64,000 nt of DNA from Natronococcus sp. A-GB1 (GCF_029688845.1 NZ_JARUKW010000012.1:83987-147986), one strand, 5' to 3'; numbered from the stretch's first letter, positions 26,072-39,091 are shown. Made by a program: numbers and translations. Notes: generated from the letters alone by a model not told the origin.

Positions 26072-26494
26072 TCAGCGACGGGAGTGGGCGTAGACCGCGT
26101 ATGCCCCGCGCCAGCCGACGAGCGCGAGCAGACCGAACCCGGTCATCACGAGCGGGAACGGCCAGACTGCGCCGCCGTCGAACAGCGCCGACGCCCGCAG
26201 GATCAGACCGACGTTCGCCGCCGCGACCCAGGCCACCGTCGTCAGGCGGATGGTGCGAGCGAGCGACGCGGCGACGCCGGGCGCGTACAGCCCCGTCAGC
26301 GGAGCCATCGCGAGCCAGCCGACGGCGAAGGGGACGACCGTCTCGAGGGCGGCTAGCGGCTCTCCGATCGGGTCGACGCCGTGGCTCAGCTGGCCGACGA
26401 CGATAATCGCGGCGAGCAAGGCGAGATCGACCGCGCCGAGCGCAAGTCCCTCCCGGTCGATCGAGAACGCGGACGAGCGGGCCGGTGTGTCCAT
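26072..26494 (-). CDS. DUF3054 integral membrane protein
   Basis: 140 residues with four hydrophobic segments. The first contains the family hallmark AIIVVGQLSHGVDP, followed by FAVGWLAMAPLTGLYAP, a basic turn ARTIRLTTVAWVAAANVGLILRA and FPLVMTGFGLLALVGWRGAYA. This agrees with DUF3054 by recall. Function is unknown. ATG 26494 is the first start after the intergenic region; it is downstream of a hypothetical gene on the same strand. Confidence 0.8.
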   Translation of the reverse strand: MDTPARSSAFSIDREGLALGAVDLALLAAIIVVGQLSHGVDPIGEPLAALETVVPFAVGWLAMAPLTGLYAPGVAASLARTIRLTTVAWVAAANVGLILRASALFDGGAVWPFPLVMTGFGLLALVGWRGAYAVYAHSRR

Positions 26495-26559
26495 ACCCGA
26501 CTCTCGCGACTGCGTCCATATCGGTGTCTCGGTTCGACACTACGGGAGCCGGAACGCCG

Positions 26560-26952
26560 TTATTCGGCTTCGGGCGGCCCAGTGACCGTCCCGAGCACGC
26601 GCTGGGAGAACTCCACCTCCGAGAGCTCGTCGTCGAGTCCCGCAAACCACTCCCTCTCGACGTGCCAGTGTCCCCGCAACTCGCCGTCGGTCGACAGCGA
26701 GGTGACCTCGAGCCGACCGGGCGTCCAGTCGCGTTCCTCGGCAATCGAGAGCAACATCCGGACGACGGAGCTCACCTCGTCGGTCGTCACGAACGGCGCC
26801 TCGGCGACGGTCTCGTACTCGAGGTCGATCGCTGCGCCGTCGACGGGCGCCTCGCCACCGCCGCCGTCGGGCCAGGAGACGTCGGTGACGTAGATCCCGT
26901 TGCTCATCAGCCGGTTCTCGAGCGCGACAGCGACGGCGTGGTCCGGTGACAT
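26560..26952 (-). CDS. Conserved haloarchaeal protein of unknown function
   Basis: 130 acidic residues without membrane segments. It starts MSPDHAVAVALENRLMSNGIYVTDVSW and has EVSSVVRMLLSIAEERDWTPGRLEVTSLSTDG and GHWHVEREWFAGLDD in the second half. I do not recognise the family. It lies 40 bp downstream of tpiA on the same strand and upstream of the DUF3054 gene, so the three may be co-transcribed. Confidence 0.65.
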   Translation of the reverse strand: MSPDHAVAVALENRLMSNGIYVTDVSWPDGGGGEAPVDGAAIDLEYETVAEAPFVTTDEVSSVVRMLLSIAEERDWTPGRLEVTSLSTDGELRGHWHVEREWFAGLDDELSEVEFSQRVLGTVTGPPEAE

Positions 26953-26992
26953 ACCTCCGAGTTGGGCCGGTGTCCGTAAAAACGATTACCCG

Positions 26993-27637
26993 CTACAGCG
27001 GTTCGACGAGGTCCTCGAGCGCCGCGGCCGGGTCGTCTGCCTTCGCGACGCCGCTTGCCAGCAGGACCCCCTCGGCACCGAGGTCGCCCGCGGCGACGAT
27101 GTCGTCGCCGGTACTGATGCCCGCACCGCAGAGCACGGAGACCGCCGAATTGACGCTCGAGGCGGCGTCGACGGCGTCCTCGACGACGTCGGGGTCGGCC
27201 TGGCTGACGGGGGTGCCGGTGCCGATAAGTTCCGGGGGTTCGACGGCGACCGCGTCGGGACCGAGCGCCGCCGCGGCGCCGATCTGGGCCGGGTTGTTCG
27301 CGCAGACGACCGTCTCGAGACCCGCGCGTTCGGCCGCGCGAACGGAGCCGTCGACGTCGGCGAGCTTGAGTCGCTGCTCGGAGTGGTTGATCAGCGTGCC
27401 GTCGGCGCCCGCGTCGGCGACCGACTCGGCGAGCGTGTGACCGGTGTTGCTGCCGTGGTCGATCGGATCGACATGCTGGGCCCAGGTCTCGACGCCCGTC
27501 TCGGCGACGCGCTCGAGGTGGGCGGCCTGGGGCGCGACGGCCAGTCGGGCGTCGGTCCGGTCGTCGACGTCGCTGACGGCCTCCGCGACCTCGATCGGAT
27601 CGCACGGGTAGGTTTTGAGGTTGACGAGAACGAACAT
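26993..27637 (-). CDS. tpiA: Triosephosphate isomerase, archaeal type
   Basis: Interconverts dihydroxyacetone phosphate and glyceraldehyde 3-phosphate in glycolysis/gluconeogenesis. Catalytic residues are visible: N6/K8 in VLVNLKTYP, the histidine in [10 protein letters not shown], and the glutamate in [11 protein letters not shown] with loop 6. The phosphate site is [11 protein letters not shown] and [12 protein letters not shown]. The 214-residue length is the short archaeal form, without the bacterial helices. ATG 27637 begins [10 protein letters not shown] directly at strand 1. Confidence 0.97.
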   Translation of the reverse strand: MFVLVNLKTYPCDPIEVAEAVSDVDDRTDARLAVAPQAAHLERVAETGVETWAQHVDPIDHGSNTGHTLAESVADAGADGTLINHSEQRLKLADVDGSVRAAERAGLETVVCANNPAQIGAAAALGPDAVAVEPPELIGTGTPVSQADPDVVEDAVDAASSVNSAVSVLCGAGISTGDDIVAAGDLGAEGVLLASGVAKADDPAAALEDLVEPL

Positions 27638-27686
27638 ACCAGAGACGGCCGTCGCCGGAGAGAAATAGCTTGCGAGTCGGTCCCGG

Positions 27687-28229
27687 CTAGTCCTTGCGCT
27701 TGACGACGTCGCCGAGGGTGTAGCTGCCAGAGGCCGAGCCGCCCGACCACTCCGAGTCCTCGGCCGAGCCGCCCTCGGCGTTCAGGTCGATTCCGAGGTG
27801 GCTCTCGAGTTTCGACTGCACGCGGTCGCTGGGGAGCGTGTCGCCGCGTTCGATCTTGCGGATGAGACTCGCCTTCTCGTTGAGTTCGTTCGCGAGATCC
27901 GACTGGCTGAGCCCCTTGCTCTCGCGAGCGTTCCGAACCAGATCGTCGTAGTCGGTCGCCAGCTCGTCCATGTCATCGAACATGTCCTGGCGGCGCGAGC
28001 CGCCGGAACTCGAGGACGTCGAGCCGCCGCTCGCGGCACCGCCGGAGCTCGAGGACGAACTCGAAGAGCTCGAACTGGTCGAGTACTTCGTGGAGGAGCT
28101 CGAGCTACTGGGCTGTTTCACCTCCGTCCCGAACTCCGTACAGTTCGAACACACGTCCAGCTTCGCACCCTCGACCTTGATCGTCTTCGGAGACGACGTC
28201 TCGGTGCCACACATCTCGCATTGAACCAT
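27687..28229 (-). CDS. Multiprotein bridging factor MBF1 homologue
   Basis: Archaeal MBF1, a helix-turn-helix protein implicated in translation/transcription bridging. The N-terminal zinc ribbon is VQCEMCGTE and [12 protein letters not shown] serine-rich linker of about 45 residues then contains long Ser runs, and the Cro-type HTH follows ([20 protein letters not shown], then [18 protein letters not shown]). ATG 28229 (MVQCEMCG) is used, as usual for the family. The poly-serine linker is longer than in most archaeal MBF1 that I recall. It is 49 bp upstream of tpiA. Confidence 0.9.
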   Translation of the reverse strand: MVQCEMCGTETSSPKTIKVEGAKLDVCSNCTEFGTEVKQPSSSSSSTKYSTSSSSSSSSSSSGGAASGGSTSSSSGGSRRQDMFDDMDELATDYDDLVRNARESKGLSQSDLANELNEKASLIRKIERGDTLPSDRVQSKLESHLGIDLNAEGGSAEDSEWSGGSASGSYTLGDVVKRKD

Positions 28230-28307
28230 GACCGAACCTATATCGCGGGACGTCATAAACCATGCGGCGCAGTCCCAGTCCCCCGGAGTCGGCGCCGAGA
28301 GGGACGG

Positions 28308-28919
28308 TTACTCGAGGGCGACCCAGGCGTAGTAAAAGCGCTGGAGTGCGGTGATGTGGCCGACGACCGCGAGGAACACCAGCAGCCAGCCGATCAGCGT
28401 CAGTCCACCGTAGACGCCGGAGATCGGATAGGCGAGGAAGCCGACGAGGCCGATGATCACCAGTCGGTCCGCGCGGCCGATGAGCCCGCCGTAGACCCGG
28501 TCGAGTCCCACCGCCTGGGCCTGCGTGCCCAGGTATGATGTCATCACCACACCCGTCACCGCCAGAAAGCCCAGGAAGTAGCTCTCGACGCCGGCTGCGA
28601 GTCCGCCGATGATGACGATGTCGGCGTAGCGGTCGATGACGTGGTCGAGCAGGTCCCCGCCCGCGGAGGCGACGTTCTGTTCGCGGGCGAGGGCCCCGTC
28701 GATGACGTCGAGCCAGCCGTTCAGAAAGACCAGTATCGCGGCCGCGACGAACCAGATCGGCGCCACCCGCCCGCCGAGCATGAAAGCGAGCGCCGCCAGC
28801 ACCGCCATCCCGAACGCCAGCAGGCTGACGCCGTTGGGCGTCATCCCCAGCCGGTCGAACCCCTCGACGAACGGATCGAGGAAACCCGAGACGTACGGAC
28901 GGAGCTGATCCAGCGTCAT
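28308..28919 (-). CDS. CDP-alcohol phosphatidyltransferase (archaetidylinositol-phosphate synthase-like)
   Basis: Membrane enzyme of archaeal phospholipid head-group synthesis. The catalytic motif D-x2-D-G-x2-A-R...G-x3-D-x3-D is complete in LDVIDGALAR followed by GGDLLDHVIDRYAD. About six transmembrane segments. The N-terminus MTLDQLRPYVSGFLDPF fits archaetidylinositol-phosphate synthase, which makes an inositol lipid from CDP-archaeol, but glycerol or serine acceptors are not excluded. It overlaps the AK6-like gene by four bases (ATGA). Confidence 0.85.
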   Translation of the reverse strand: MTLDQLRPYVSGFLDPFVEGFDRLGMTPNGVSLLAFGMAVLAALAFMLGGRVAPIWFVAAAILVFLNGWLDVIDGALAREQNVASAGGDLLDHVIDRYADIVIIGGLAAGVESYFLGFLAVTGVVMTSYLGTQAQAVGLDRVYGGLIGRADRLVIIGLVGFLAYPISGVYGGLTLIGWLLVFLAVVGHITALQRFYYAWVALE

Positions 28920-29461
28920 TCGAGGTACCCCACGAAGTCGACCTCGCCGGCACTCGGCTCCCGGTCGCCCGCGACGACGGTCTCGAGTTCGCTCGCAACC
29001 GCCTCGGGGTCGCGATCCGTGGTGTCGATCTCGTAGACCGACTCGAGGCCGTGTTCCTCGACGGTCTCCGCGAGGACGACGTCAAGCGCCTCGCTCTCGG
29101 CATTTTCCCCGGCCTTGGCCTCGCGCTCGCCGCGCTCGAGCAAGCGCTGCTCGAGCTGTGCGGGCTCGCAGCGCAGAACGACGACACGATCCGCCTCGAA
29201 GTGGTGTGCCAGGTGTGACTCGATCACCGCGTGTTCGTAGTTCGCGAGACGCTCTGCCAGCGCGTCGAGATCGGCGATCTTGCTCTCGCGGTCGGGATCG
29301 ATCGCCGTGTAGAGCTCCTCGTCCTCGAGGACCTCGTTGAGGTGAACTACCTCGAGGGCGTCGTCCTCGATCGGCGACTCACCGTCCGCGAGCCGATCCT
29401 CGAGCAGCTCCGTCGCGGTGGTCTTCCCCGTTCCCGGGGTCCCGGTGATGGCGATCCTCAC
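28916..29461 (-). CDS. Adenylate kinase-like AK6/Fap7 NTPase
   Basis: Small NMP kinase/ATPase related to eukaryotic Fap7, which acts in 40S/30S maturation. The P-loop MRIAITGTPGTGKTT begins the protein. HLNEVLEDEELYTAIDPDRESKIADLD forms the NMP site, and VIESHLAHHFEADRVVVLRCEP is the Walker B-like strand. The 181-residue length is normal. Start GTG 29461 overlaps the hisC stop (GTGA). Three overlapping genes (hisC, this one, lipid synthase) form a tightly coupled operon. Confidence 0.85.
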   Translation of the reverse strand: MRIAITGTPGTGKTTATELLEDRLADGESPIEDDALEVVHLNEVLEDEELYTAIDPDRESKIADLDALAERLANYEHAVIESHLAHHFEADRVVVLRCEPAQLEQRLLERGEREAKAGENAESEALDVVLAETVEEHGLESVYEIDTTDRDPEAVASELETVVAGDREPSAGEVDFVGYLE

Positions 29462-30585
29462 GCGTCGGTCACCTCCGGTTCTCGCTCGAGTTCCAGGTCC
29501 TCGAGGACGGCGTTTACCGTCTCGACGGCGCGTTCGGTCTCCGCCTCGGTGCCACAGGTGATTCGGATACAGCCCGGCAGGCCGAAGCTCGAGCAGTCCC
29601 GGACGATGACGCCTCGCTCCTGGGTCGCCTCGGCGACGGCCGTCGCATCGCCGACCGCCGCGAGCGCGAAGTTGCCTTCGCTGGGCCAGACCCGCGCGTC
29701 GAGCTGTTCGCGCATGTACTTACGGGAGTCCCGGGCCGTCGCGACGGTTCGCTCGACGTGTTCGTCGTCGTCGATGGCCGCGAGTCCGGCCCGACAGGCG
29801 ATCTCGCTGGCCGCGAAGGGGGTGTTCACGCGGGCGTAGGCGTCGGCCCACTCGTCGGGAACGATCGCGTACCCGAGTCGAACTCCGGCGAGGCCGTAGG
29901 CCTTCGAGAACGTCCGCAGGACGGCGATATCGTCGCGGGCCTCGAATCCGTTCCGGCCCTCGAGCAGCGCCACGGCGCTGTCGACGTCGGCGAACTCGCC
30001 GTAGGCCTCGTCGACGACGATGAGGGTGTCCTCACCCGTTTCCTCGGCGATCTCGTCGACGTCCGCCAGTTCGATCGTCGACCCCGAGGGGTTGTGCGGG
30101 CTCGTGAGGTAAACGATCCGCTCGCCGTCGTACGCCGAGAGCACCGTCTCGGGCGTCTGGGCGAAGTCGGCCTCGCGCTCGAGGACGTACTCTCGAACCC
30201 CGCCGTGGTGAAAGCGCGCGCTCATCCCGTAGTAGGCAAAGCCCGGCGAGGGGACGAGCACGTCGTCGCCCGGCTCGAGGACCGCCCGGGAGAGGTAGTC
30301 GATTGCGCCGTCACCGCCGTTGGCGAGCCAGACCTGTGCGGGGTCGACTGCCCAGCGGTCGGCGACCGCGTCGGCGAGATCGGTGTGCGTGGATTTGGGG
30401 TAGGAGCTCACGCTCCCGGCGGCCTCCCGGATGGCGTCCGCGGCCGCGGGGGAGGGGCCGTGCGGGTTCTCGTTCGAGGCGAGCTTGATGAACTCCGAGG
30501 GGTCGCGCCCGAGTTCGCGGGCGACCTCCTCGATGCCTCGCCCCGCCTCGTAGGCGACGTGGTCGGACAGGTCGCGCGGTTGCAT
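29458..30585 (-). CDS. hisC: Histidinol-phosphate aminotransferase
   Basis: PLP enzyme for the transamination step of histidine biosynthesis. Conserved features are IKLASNENPHGPSP, ANGGDGAIDYLSRA, VYLTSPHNPSGS, VVDEAYGEF and the PLP lysine in LRTFSKAYGLAGVRLGY. The terminal arginine site is GCIRITCGTEAE. The 375-residue length is typical. ATG 30585 (MQPRDLSDH) is chosen; the extension to 30624 is basic and unconserved. First gene of an operon with AK6-like and CDP-alcohol transferase genes. Confidence 0.95.
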   Translation of the reverse strand: MQPRDLSDHVAYEAGRGIEEVARELGRDPSEFIKLASNENPHGPSPAAADAIREAAGSVSSYPKSTHTDLADAVADRWAVDPAQVWLANGGDGAIDYLSRAVLEPGDDVLVPSPGFAYYGMSARFHHGGVREYVLEREADFAQTPETVLSAYDGERIVYLTSPHNPSGSTIELADVDEIAEETGEDTLIVVDEAYGEFADVDSAVALLEGRNGFEARDDIAVLRTFSKAYGLAGVRLGYAIVPDEWADAYARVNTPFAASEIACRAGLAAIDDDEHVERTVATARDSRKYMREQLDARVWPSEGNFALAAVGDATAVAEATQERGVIVRDCSSFGLPGCIRITCGTEAETERAVETVNAVLEDLELEREPEVTDA

Positions 30586-30789
30586 ACGCGAACCCTGTTT
30601 CCGGCGGCTCTTAAGGGTGCTCACCTGCTCTCGTCGGCCGCACCGGAACCAACTGAGAATTATACTCGAGCAGATAAATTTGGACAGACTAATATCCTGG
30701 ATGCAATTCTTAGGGCGCCTAGCCCTACTAAGAGTGCTTTATAGTGAAGTCAGAGAACCATTCTTAAACAGATAATTTTGTGTACCCAT

Positions 30790-32126
30790 ATGGCTCAGGA
30801 CGCGGAACACAGTGACGAGTACGATCTCTCCGGGAGTCCCAGACGGGGACTGATTATGGCGACGCTGTCGTTTTTCGCCGGGCTCACGACGATCGCCTTC
30901 TACGGCGTGGCGGGCCCGACCTTCCAGGAGGCGCTTGGGATCTCCGGGGCGCTGCTGGGACTGTTGCTGTCGTCGCCCCACATCAGCAAGGTGGCCCTCC
31001 GGGTGCCCTTTGGCGCCTGGGTCGACGACATCGGCGCGCGAAAGCCCATTCTCATCCTCATGGGAATGACGCTCGTCGGGTTCGTCGGCCTGGTCGCGAC
31101 GCTGTTCCTGTTCTACCCCGACAACTTCGGCTCCCATCTCTACGACCCGCTGCTCGTGTTCGGGATTCTGGCGGGCGCCGGGAGCGCGACGTTCTCGGTC
31201 GGCATCGCCCAGACCTCGTACTGGTTCCCCGAGGAGAAACAGGGGTTCGTGATGGGCGTCTTCGGCGGCGCCGGGAACATCGGTCCGGGGATCATCAACT
31301 CGGTGATTCCCTTCCTCATCGGCGTCGCGGGACTGGCGCTCGCGTACTCGAGCTTGCTCGTCTTCATGCTCGCTGCGACCGCGCTGTACTTCGTTTACGG
31401 CGCGAACCCGTATACTTCCAGCTTCTGGACAGGAGACTCGACAGCGACCGAGCACAGCGCGTCGCCGAGGACATGGGCTAGGAGGTCTTCCCTGGCGGCG
31501 GCACCTGGGACTCGCTGAAGGAGTCCTCGACGAACCGCTGGACCTGGGTGCTCGTCTTCCTCTACACCGTCTCCTACGGGGGCGGCTTCACTGCGTTGAC
31601 GACGTGGTACCCGACGTACTGGAACCTCTTTCACGGGATGACGCTCTCGATGGCTGGCCTGTTCGCCGGCGTCTTTGTCGTCTACGGCTCGCTGGTCAGA
31701 ATTCCCGGCGGCAGCCTGAGCGACCGGTTCGGCGGCGAGAACGTCGCCGCCGTCAGCTTCGCCGTGATGGTGATCGGCGCCGGTATCGCCACCGTCTCCC
31801 AGGCCGTGATCCCCGCCTTCGTCGGAATGATGGTACTGGGTACCGGGATGGGCGTCGCGAACGCCGCGGTGTTCGAACTCGTCCCGAAGTACGTGCCCGA
31901 CGCCGTCGGTGGCGCCTCCGGCTGGATCGGGGGGATCGGCGGCGCCGGAACCCTCCTCGTGCTTCCGATCCTCGGCGTGTTCGTCGATATCTACGGCGAG
32001 ATCGGCTACGCGTGGGGGTTCATCGTGATTGTGGCGCTGAGTTCGATCTGCGTCGGCGTCTCGGTCCTGCTGAAGCTCTTCGGTCCCGAACCCGCCGAGG
32101 AGATCGACGAGTCCGCGATGCATTGA
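30790..32126 (+). pseudogene. Broken NarK/NNP-type MFS transporter gene
   Basis: The N-terminal half (ATG 30790, MAQDAEHSDEYDL) and C-terminal half (from about 31548, VLVFLYTVSYGGGFTAL) are the two six-helix lobes of one nitrate/nitrite-porter-like MFS protein. After VYGANP a one-base loss at about 31408-31414 changes frame. The correct frame continues as YFQLLDRRLDSDRAQRVAED but meets TAG at 31479-31481, then reads EVFPGGGTWDSLKESS into the second half. Two independent lesions make a pseudogene more likely than a sequencing error. Conserved motifs such as MGVFGGAGNIGPGI and RIPGGSLSDRFGG are otherwise intact, so decay is recent. Confidence 0.85.
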
Positions 32127-32254
32127 GTCGACACCGTACGGGTCGTCGTTTTATTTATCCCGGTGGACGCCGCTAGCCGATCGGTCCGGGTAGCGAGCGG
32201 ATCGCCGCGCGAACTCGAGGCGAAAAGGGAACGCCGTCCGGTCGAACTCCAGCG

Positions 32255-32674
32255 CTATGGCCGCGAGATCGTCACCGAGACCGGCGAGTTCCCGATGACG
32301 TTCTTGGCGACGCTGCCGACCAGGATTCCGGAGAGCCCCGACCGACCGTGGCTCCCCATGACGATGTGATCGACGGTTTTGGCCTCGGCGACGTTGACGA
32401 TCACCGACGACGGGTTGCCCGTCTCGAGCACCGTCTCGACGGAGACGTCGTCGCCGAGCGTTCGCCGCGCGTCGTCGAACAGCTCCCGGGCTTCCTCCTC
32501 GCGTTCCTCCCGAATGCCTTCCGCCGCGGCGCCGGCCGCGCCGTAGGTGATCTCGTCCATCTCGAGGACGTGCACCAGCACGATCTCTCCGGGATCGAAC
32601 AGCTCCGTCGCCTCCTCAAGCGCCGCTCGAGCGGGATCCGAGTCGTCGATTGGAACCAGCAGCCGTTCGTTCAT
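32255..32674 (-). CDS. Universal stress protein (UspA domain)
   Basis: 139 residues, one Usp domain. The N-terminal strand is RLLVPIDDSDPARAALEEA and the ATP-binding loop is IVMGSHGRSGLSGILVGSVAKNVIGNSPVSV (the G-x2-G-x9-G-S pattern), so an ATP-binding Usp is expected. ATG 32674 (MNERLLVPID) is preferred over the frame to 32740. It is convergent with the broken transporter; stress-protein function is by family only. Confidence 0.9.
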   Translation of the reverse strand: MNERLLVPIDDSDPARAALEEATELFDPGEIVLVHVLEMDEITYGAAGAAAEGIREEREEEARELFDDARRTLGDDVSVETVLETGNPSSVIVNVAEAKTVDHIVMGSHGRSGLSGILVGSVAKNVIGNSPVSVTISRP

Positions 32675-32926
32675 GCGCCAGACAACGGCCGTGTTACCGG
32701 AAAGGGTTGTGCCTGCTTCCCAAGGCGCGGCGTCGACCACGAACTGAGCCGAACTCGAGTGACCAATCTACGGGTGATCGGGACGACTACCGAGGGGTGG
32801 TCCGCCGGTTCGTGACTCGGAGCCGTCAGTGGAAACCGGACGATACCGGCAAACCCGACCGGAAAGTGGTACTCTCTCACATATTCCTGAACGAAGAGTT
32901 ATTCGAACGGAACCCTTGACTCGTGT

Positions 32927-34081
32927 ATGAACGAACTGGTGGCGACAGTCCTCCAACTCGAGGATCCGGGGATCGATCCGATGCTGTTTATCGGTGCCCT
33001 CGTCCTCGCGGTTGCGGCTGTCACGGTCTGGCAGATGGTCGAGATCGTCGACGCCTACAACCGGGGTGCACTGACGGTCTTCGGGGAGTACCGCAAGCTG
33101 CTCCAGCCGGGGCTGAACATCGTTCCGCCGTTCGTCTCGCGGGTCTACACGTTCGACATGCGGACCCAGACGATCGACGTGCCGACCCAGGAGGCGATCA
33201 CCCGGGACAACTCGCCCGTCACGGCCGACGCCGTCGTCTACATCCGCGTGATGGACGCCAAACGAGCGTTCCTCGAGGTCGACGAGTACAAGACCGCCGT
33301 CTCGAACCTCGCCCAGACGACGCTGCGCGCGGTGCTGGGTGACATGGAGCTCGACGACACCCTCAGCCGCCGGGAGATGATCAACGAGCGGATCCGCAAG
33401 GAGCTCGACGAGCCCACCGACGAGTGGGGCATTCGAGTGGAGAGCGTCGAGGTCCGCGAGGTGACCCCATCGCCGGACGTCAAGGGCGCGATGGAGCAAC
33501 AGACCTCCGCCGAGCGGAAACGCCGCGCGATGATCCTCGAGGCCCAGGGTGAACGCCGCAGCGCCGTCGAGAAGGCGGAGGGTGACAAGCAGTCGAACAT
33601 CATCCGCGCCCAGGGTGAAAAGCAGAGCCAGATCCTCGAAGCCCAGGGTGACGCCATCTCGACGGTCCTCCGGGCGCGCTCGGCCGAGTCGATGGGCGAG
33701 CGTGCGGTCATCGACAAGGGGATGGACGCCCTCGAGAACATCGGCCAGAGCGAGTCGACGACGTTCGTCATGCCCCAGGAACTCACGTCGATGATCGGGC
33801 GCTACGGCAAGCACCTCTCGGGCAGCGACGTCCAGCAGGCGGACGACCAGCTCGAGAGCCTCGAGTTCGACGAGGAGACCCGCGAGCTGATCGGCCTCGA
33901 CGACATCAGCAAGATCCTCGGCGAGATCGACGAGGAGCTCGAGATGGACGTCGAGGAGATGGAACAGGAGGCCAAGGCGATCCAGGAGGGTGAGGACATG
34001 GGCCAGAGCCCGGACAGCATCGACGTGCCGCGAGACGACGCGGAGACGCCGGGCGAGGAGTCGGAAGTCGACAGCCAGTAG
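32927..34081 (+). CDS. SPFH/stomatin-like membrane scaffold protein
   Basis: One N-terminal membrane helix (about 19-41) is followed by the band-7 domain: YRKLLQPGLNIVPPFVSRVYTFDMRTQTIDVP, then NSPVTADAVVYIRV. A long charged coiled coil (KRRAMILEAQGERRSAVEKAEGDK and similar) and an acidic C-terminus follow. Prokaryotic stomatins organise membrane microdomains. In many archaea they pair with an NfeD protein and a protease, which are not seen here. The 384-residue length is normal. ATG 32927 starts MNELVATVLQLEDPG. Confidence 0.9.
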   Translation: MNELVATVLQLEDPGIDPMLFIGALVLAVAAVTVWQMVEIVDAYNRGALTVFGEYRKLLQPGLNIVPPFVSRVYTFDMRTQTIDVPTQEAITRDNSPVTADAVVYIRVMDAKRAFLEVDEYKTAVSNLAQTTLRAVLGDMELDDTLSRREMINERIRKELDEPTDEWGIRVESVEVREVTPSPDVKGAMEQQTSAERKRRAMILEAQGERRSAVEKAEGDKQSNIIRAQGEKQSQILEAQGDAISTVLRARSAESMGERAVIDKGMDALENIGQSESTTFVMPQELTSMIGRYGKHLSGSDVQQADDQLESLEFDEETRELIGLDDISKILGEIDEELEMDVEEMEQEAKAIQEGEDMGQSPDSIDVPRDDAETPGEESEVDSQ

Positions 34082-34114
34082 ATCGACGACCGCGTCGCAC
34101 TCGCGCTCCAAATC

Positions 34115-34124
34115 GTTTTTTTAC
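34115..34124 (+). promoter_or_regulatory. TATA-like box of the GH68 gene
   Basis: The T-run gtttttttac lies about 26 nt before ATG 34146, in the 64-bp gap after the SPFH gene. It could also act as a T-stretch terminator for that gene. Confidence 0.4.
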
Positions 34125-34145
34125 CGCGCTTGCGGACGCTACGGC

Positions 34146-37708
<3,563 letters not shown>

Positions 37709-37885
37709 CTACTCCCAACGCGGCGTCGGACGCTAATAGGCGTGCCGACGTGGGGTCGGACTTGGATCGATGCTCCGGAGCGAGCGGATTCGGCGAAAGC
37801 GGCCGAAGCGTCGGTCAGCTGTTCGGTCTCTGCCTGGAGGTTCAGGGGCGTACTATTTCATCGTGGCGCCCCTATAGCGGGTGCG

Positions 37886-38098
37886 ATGTCCACAAACACC
37901 AGCAACGGTGGTTTCGGCGGCTCGTCGGCGAACAAGCTCAGTATCGTCTCGACAGTGATCGACGCGGGACTCGCGTTCGCCCGCGGGCGACCGAAGAGCG
38001 CACTGCTGTTGCTCGCTGCAGCCGCGCTCTCGACGCGGATCCCCGGGATCGGAACGGCGACCTCGATCCTGCTGCGCGTGATTCACCGGCTCCGGTAG
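37886..38098 (+). CDS. Small haloarchaeal protein with one membrane-like segment
   Basis: 70 residues starting MSTNTSNGGFGGSSANKLS. It has a hydrophobic stretch SALLLLAAAALSTRIPGIGTATSILLRV near the C-terminus and a basic end. Function is unknown. ATG 37886 is preferred since the frame upstream to 37742 covers the GH32 promoter region. Confidence 0.55.
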   Translation: MSTNTSNGGFGGSSANKLSIVSTVIDAGLAFARGRPKSALLLLAAAALSTRIPGIGTATSILLRVIHRLR

Positions 38099-38158
38099 CT
38101 CGAGGGCGACGTCCGACGACGGCAAAGCGATTTACCGCGCGCCGTAGGCGGGTACAGT

Positions 38159-38581
38159 ATGCGACGGCGAACGCTGCTCGGTGGGCTCGCGACCGCATTC
38201 GGCGCCTTCGGCGCCCGAGAGGACGACATGCCGGCGTCGATCGAGCGCCGCGAGCAGCGCTGTGCGAGCGACGAGGACGACGCGGCGGCGGCTCGGCTCG
38301 ACGGGGGCTCGCTCGTCCTCGAGGGGCTCATCCGAACGCCGACGCCCTGTCACGTCCTCGTCCTCGAGTCGGTTTCGTACGAGCGCGACACACTCGAGGT
38401 AACGATCGGCGTCGACGAACCGGACGGCTTCTGTGTACAGTGTCTCGGCGTCGTCGAGTACGTCCTCGAAATCGAACTCGACGGCCGAGAGCCCGACTGT
38501 GTCGCGGTGTTCCACGAGCGACGCGACGAGACCGTTCGGGTCGCTCGAGAGCGACCCGATGGAGGAACTGGACGGGAGTGA
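38159..38581 (+). CDS. Secreted/Tat-type small protein with paired cysteines
   Basis: 140 residues. The start MRRRTLLGGLATAFGAFGA is a twin-arginine-like export signal without a clear lipobox cysteine. The mature part has LVLEGLIRTPTPCHVLVLES, then TLEVTIGVDEPDGFCVQCLGVVEYVLEIEL, matching a haloarchaeal family of small exported proteins with three conserved cysteines. Function is unknown. Its last 25 codons (from VFHERRDETV) are copied in degenerate form 865 bp downstream, on the other side of the VapBC module. Confidence 0.65.
   Translation: MRRRTLLGGLATAFGAFGAREDDMPASIERREQRCASDEDDAAAARLDGGSLVLEGLIRTPTPCHVLVLESVSYERDTLEVTIGVDEPDGFCVQCLGVVEYVLEIELDGREPDCVAVFHERRDETVRVARERPDGGTGRE
38505..38568. 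repeat. Direct repeat, copy A, in the 3' end of the exported-protein gene
   Basis: About 64 nt matching 39370-39433 with six or seven mismatches. It contains a 24-nt hairpin at 38536-38559 (10-bp stem TCGGGTCGCT, loop CGAG) that is identical in the second copy. Together the copies bracket the VapBC genes. Confidence 0.85.
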
Positions 38582-38665
38582 GGGGCGGCAGTTACTCCAC
38601 CGCGGAAGATCGACTCGTATTCATCTGTCTATAGTATCGAAGTTCTGAGGGGCGACTCGACCGCA

Positions 38666-39082
38666 TTAGCGTGTGTCGAACGAGGCAACCACATCACTCG
38701 TCGAATACGTCTCGACCAGGCTCTGTTCGCCAAAGTCGGAATCGTCGCTCCAGATTGCAGCATCGCTGGCGATCGCACACGCGAGATACAGCACATCGTC
38801 AGGGTCGGTGTCTCCAATTGCCGCTTCTGCCGTCTCGATAGCCGGATGGAAGTCGTCGGCAGGAACGCCCTCGATATACTGGAATAAGAGGTCGATGAAC
38901 TGGGTTACGCGATCCGGATTCATTCCGGATTTCTCGACGATCAGATCCTCGTAGTTCTCGACTTCGTCGTGGACGAATTCGGGCGTCAGGAGATCCGGCT
39001 CGAGTGTGACGGGAAGTTCCCGCGTTTTCGAGTCGGCGATGAGTGCGGAGATGACAACGTTGGCGTCGATGACCAGGTTCAT
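38666..39082 (-). CDS. vapC: PIN-domain toxin, VapC-like ribonuclease
   Basis: 138 residues. The PIN fold starts MNLVIDANVVISALIADS with D6 of the Mg site. Other acidic site residues are likely in PDDVLYLACAIASDAAIWSDDSDF. VapC-type PIN proteins cut tRNA or rRNA unless bound by antitoxin. It lies 9 bp downstream of a ribbon-helix-helix gene, the standard antitoxin-toxin order. Base composition is AT-richer than neighbouring core genes. The pair is bracketed by direct repeats. Confidence 0.85.
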   Translation of the reverse strand: MNLVIDANVVISALIADSKTRELPVTLEPDLLTPEFVHDEVENYEDLIVEKSGMNPDRVTQFIDLLFQYIEGVPADDFHPAIETAEAAIGDTDPDDVLYLACAIASDAAIWSDDSDFGEQSLVETYSTSDVVASFDTR

Positions 39083-39091
39083 CCGTCGAGT

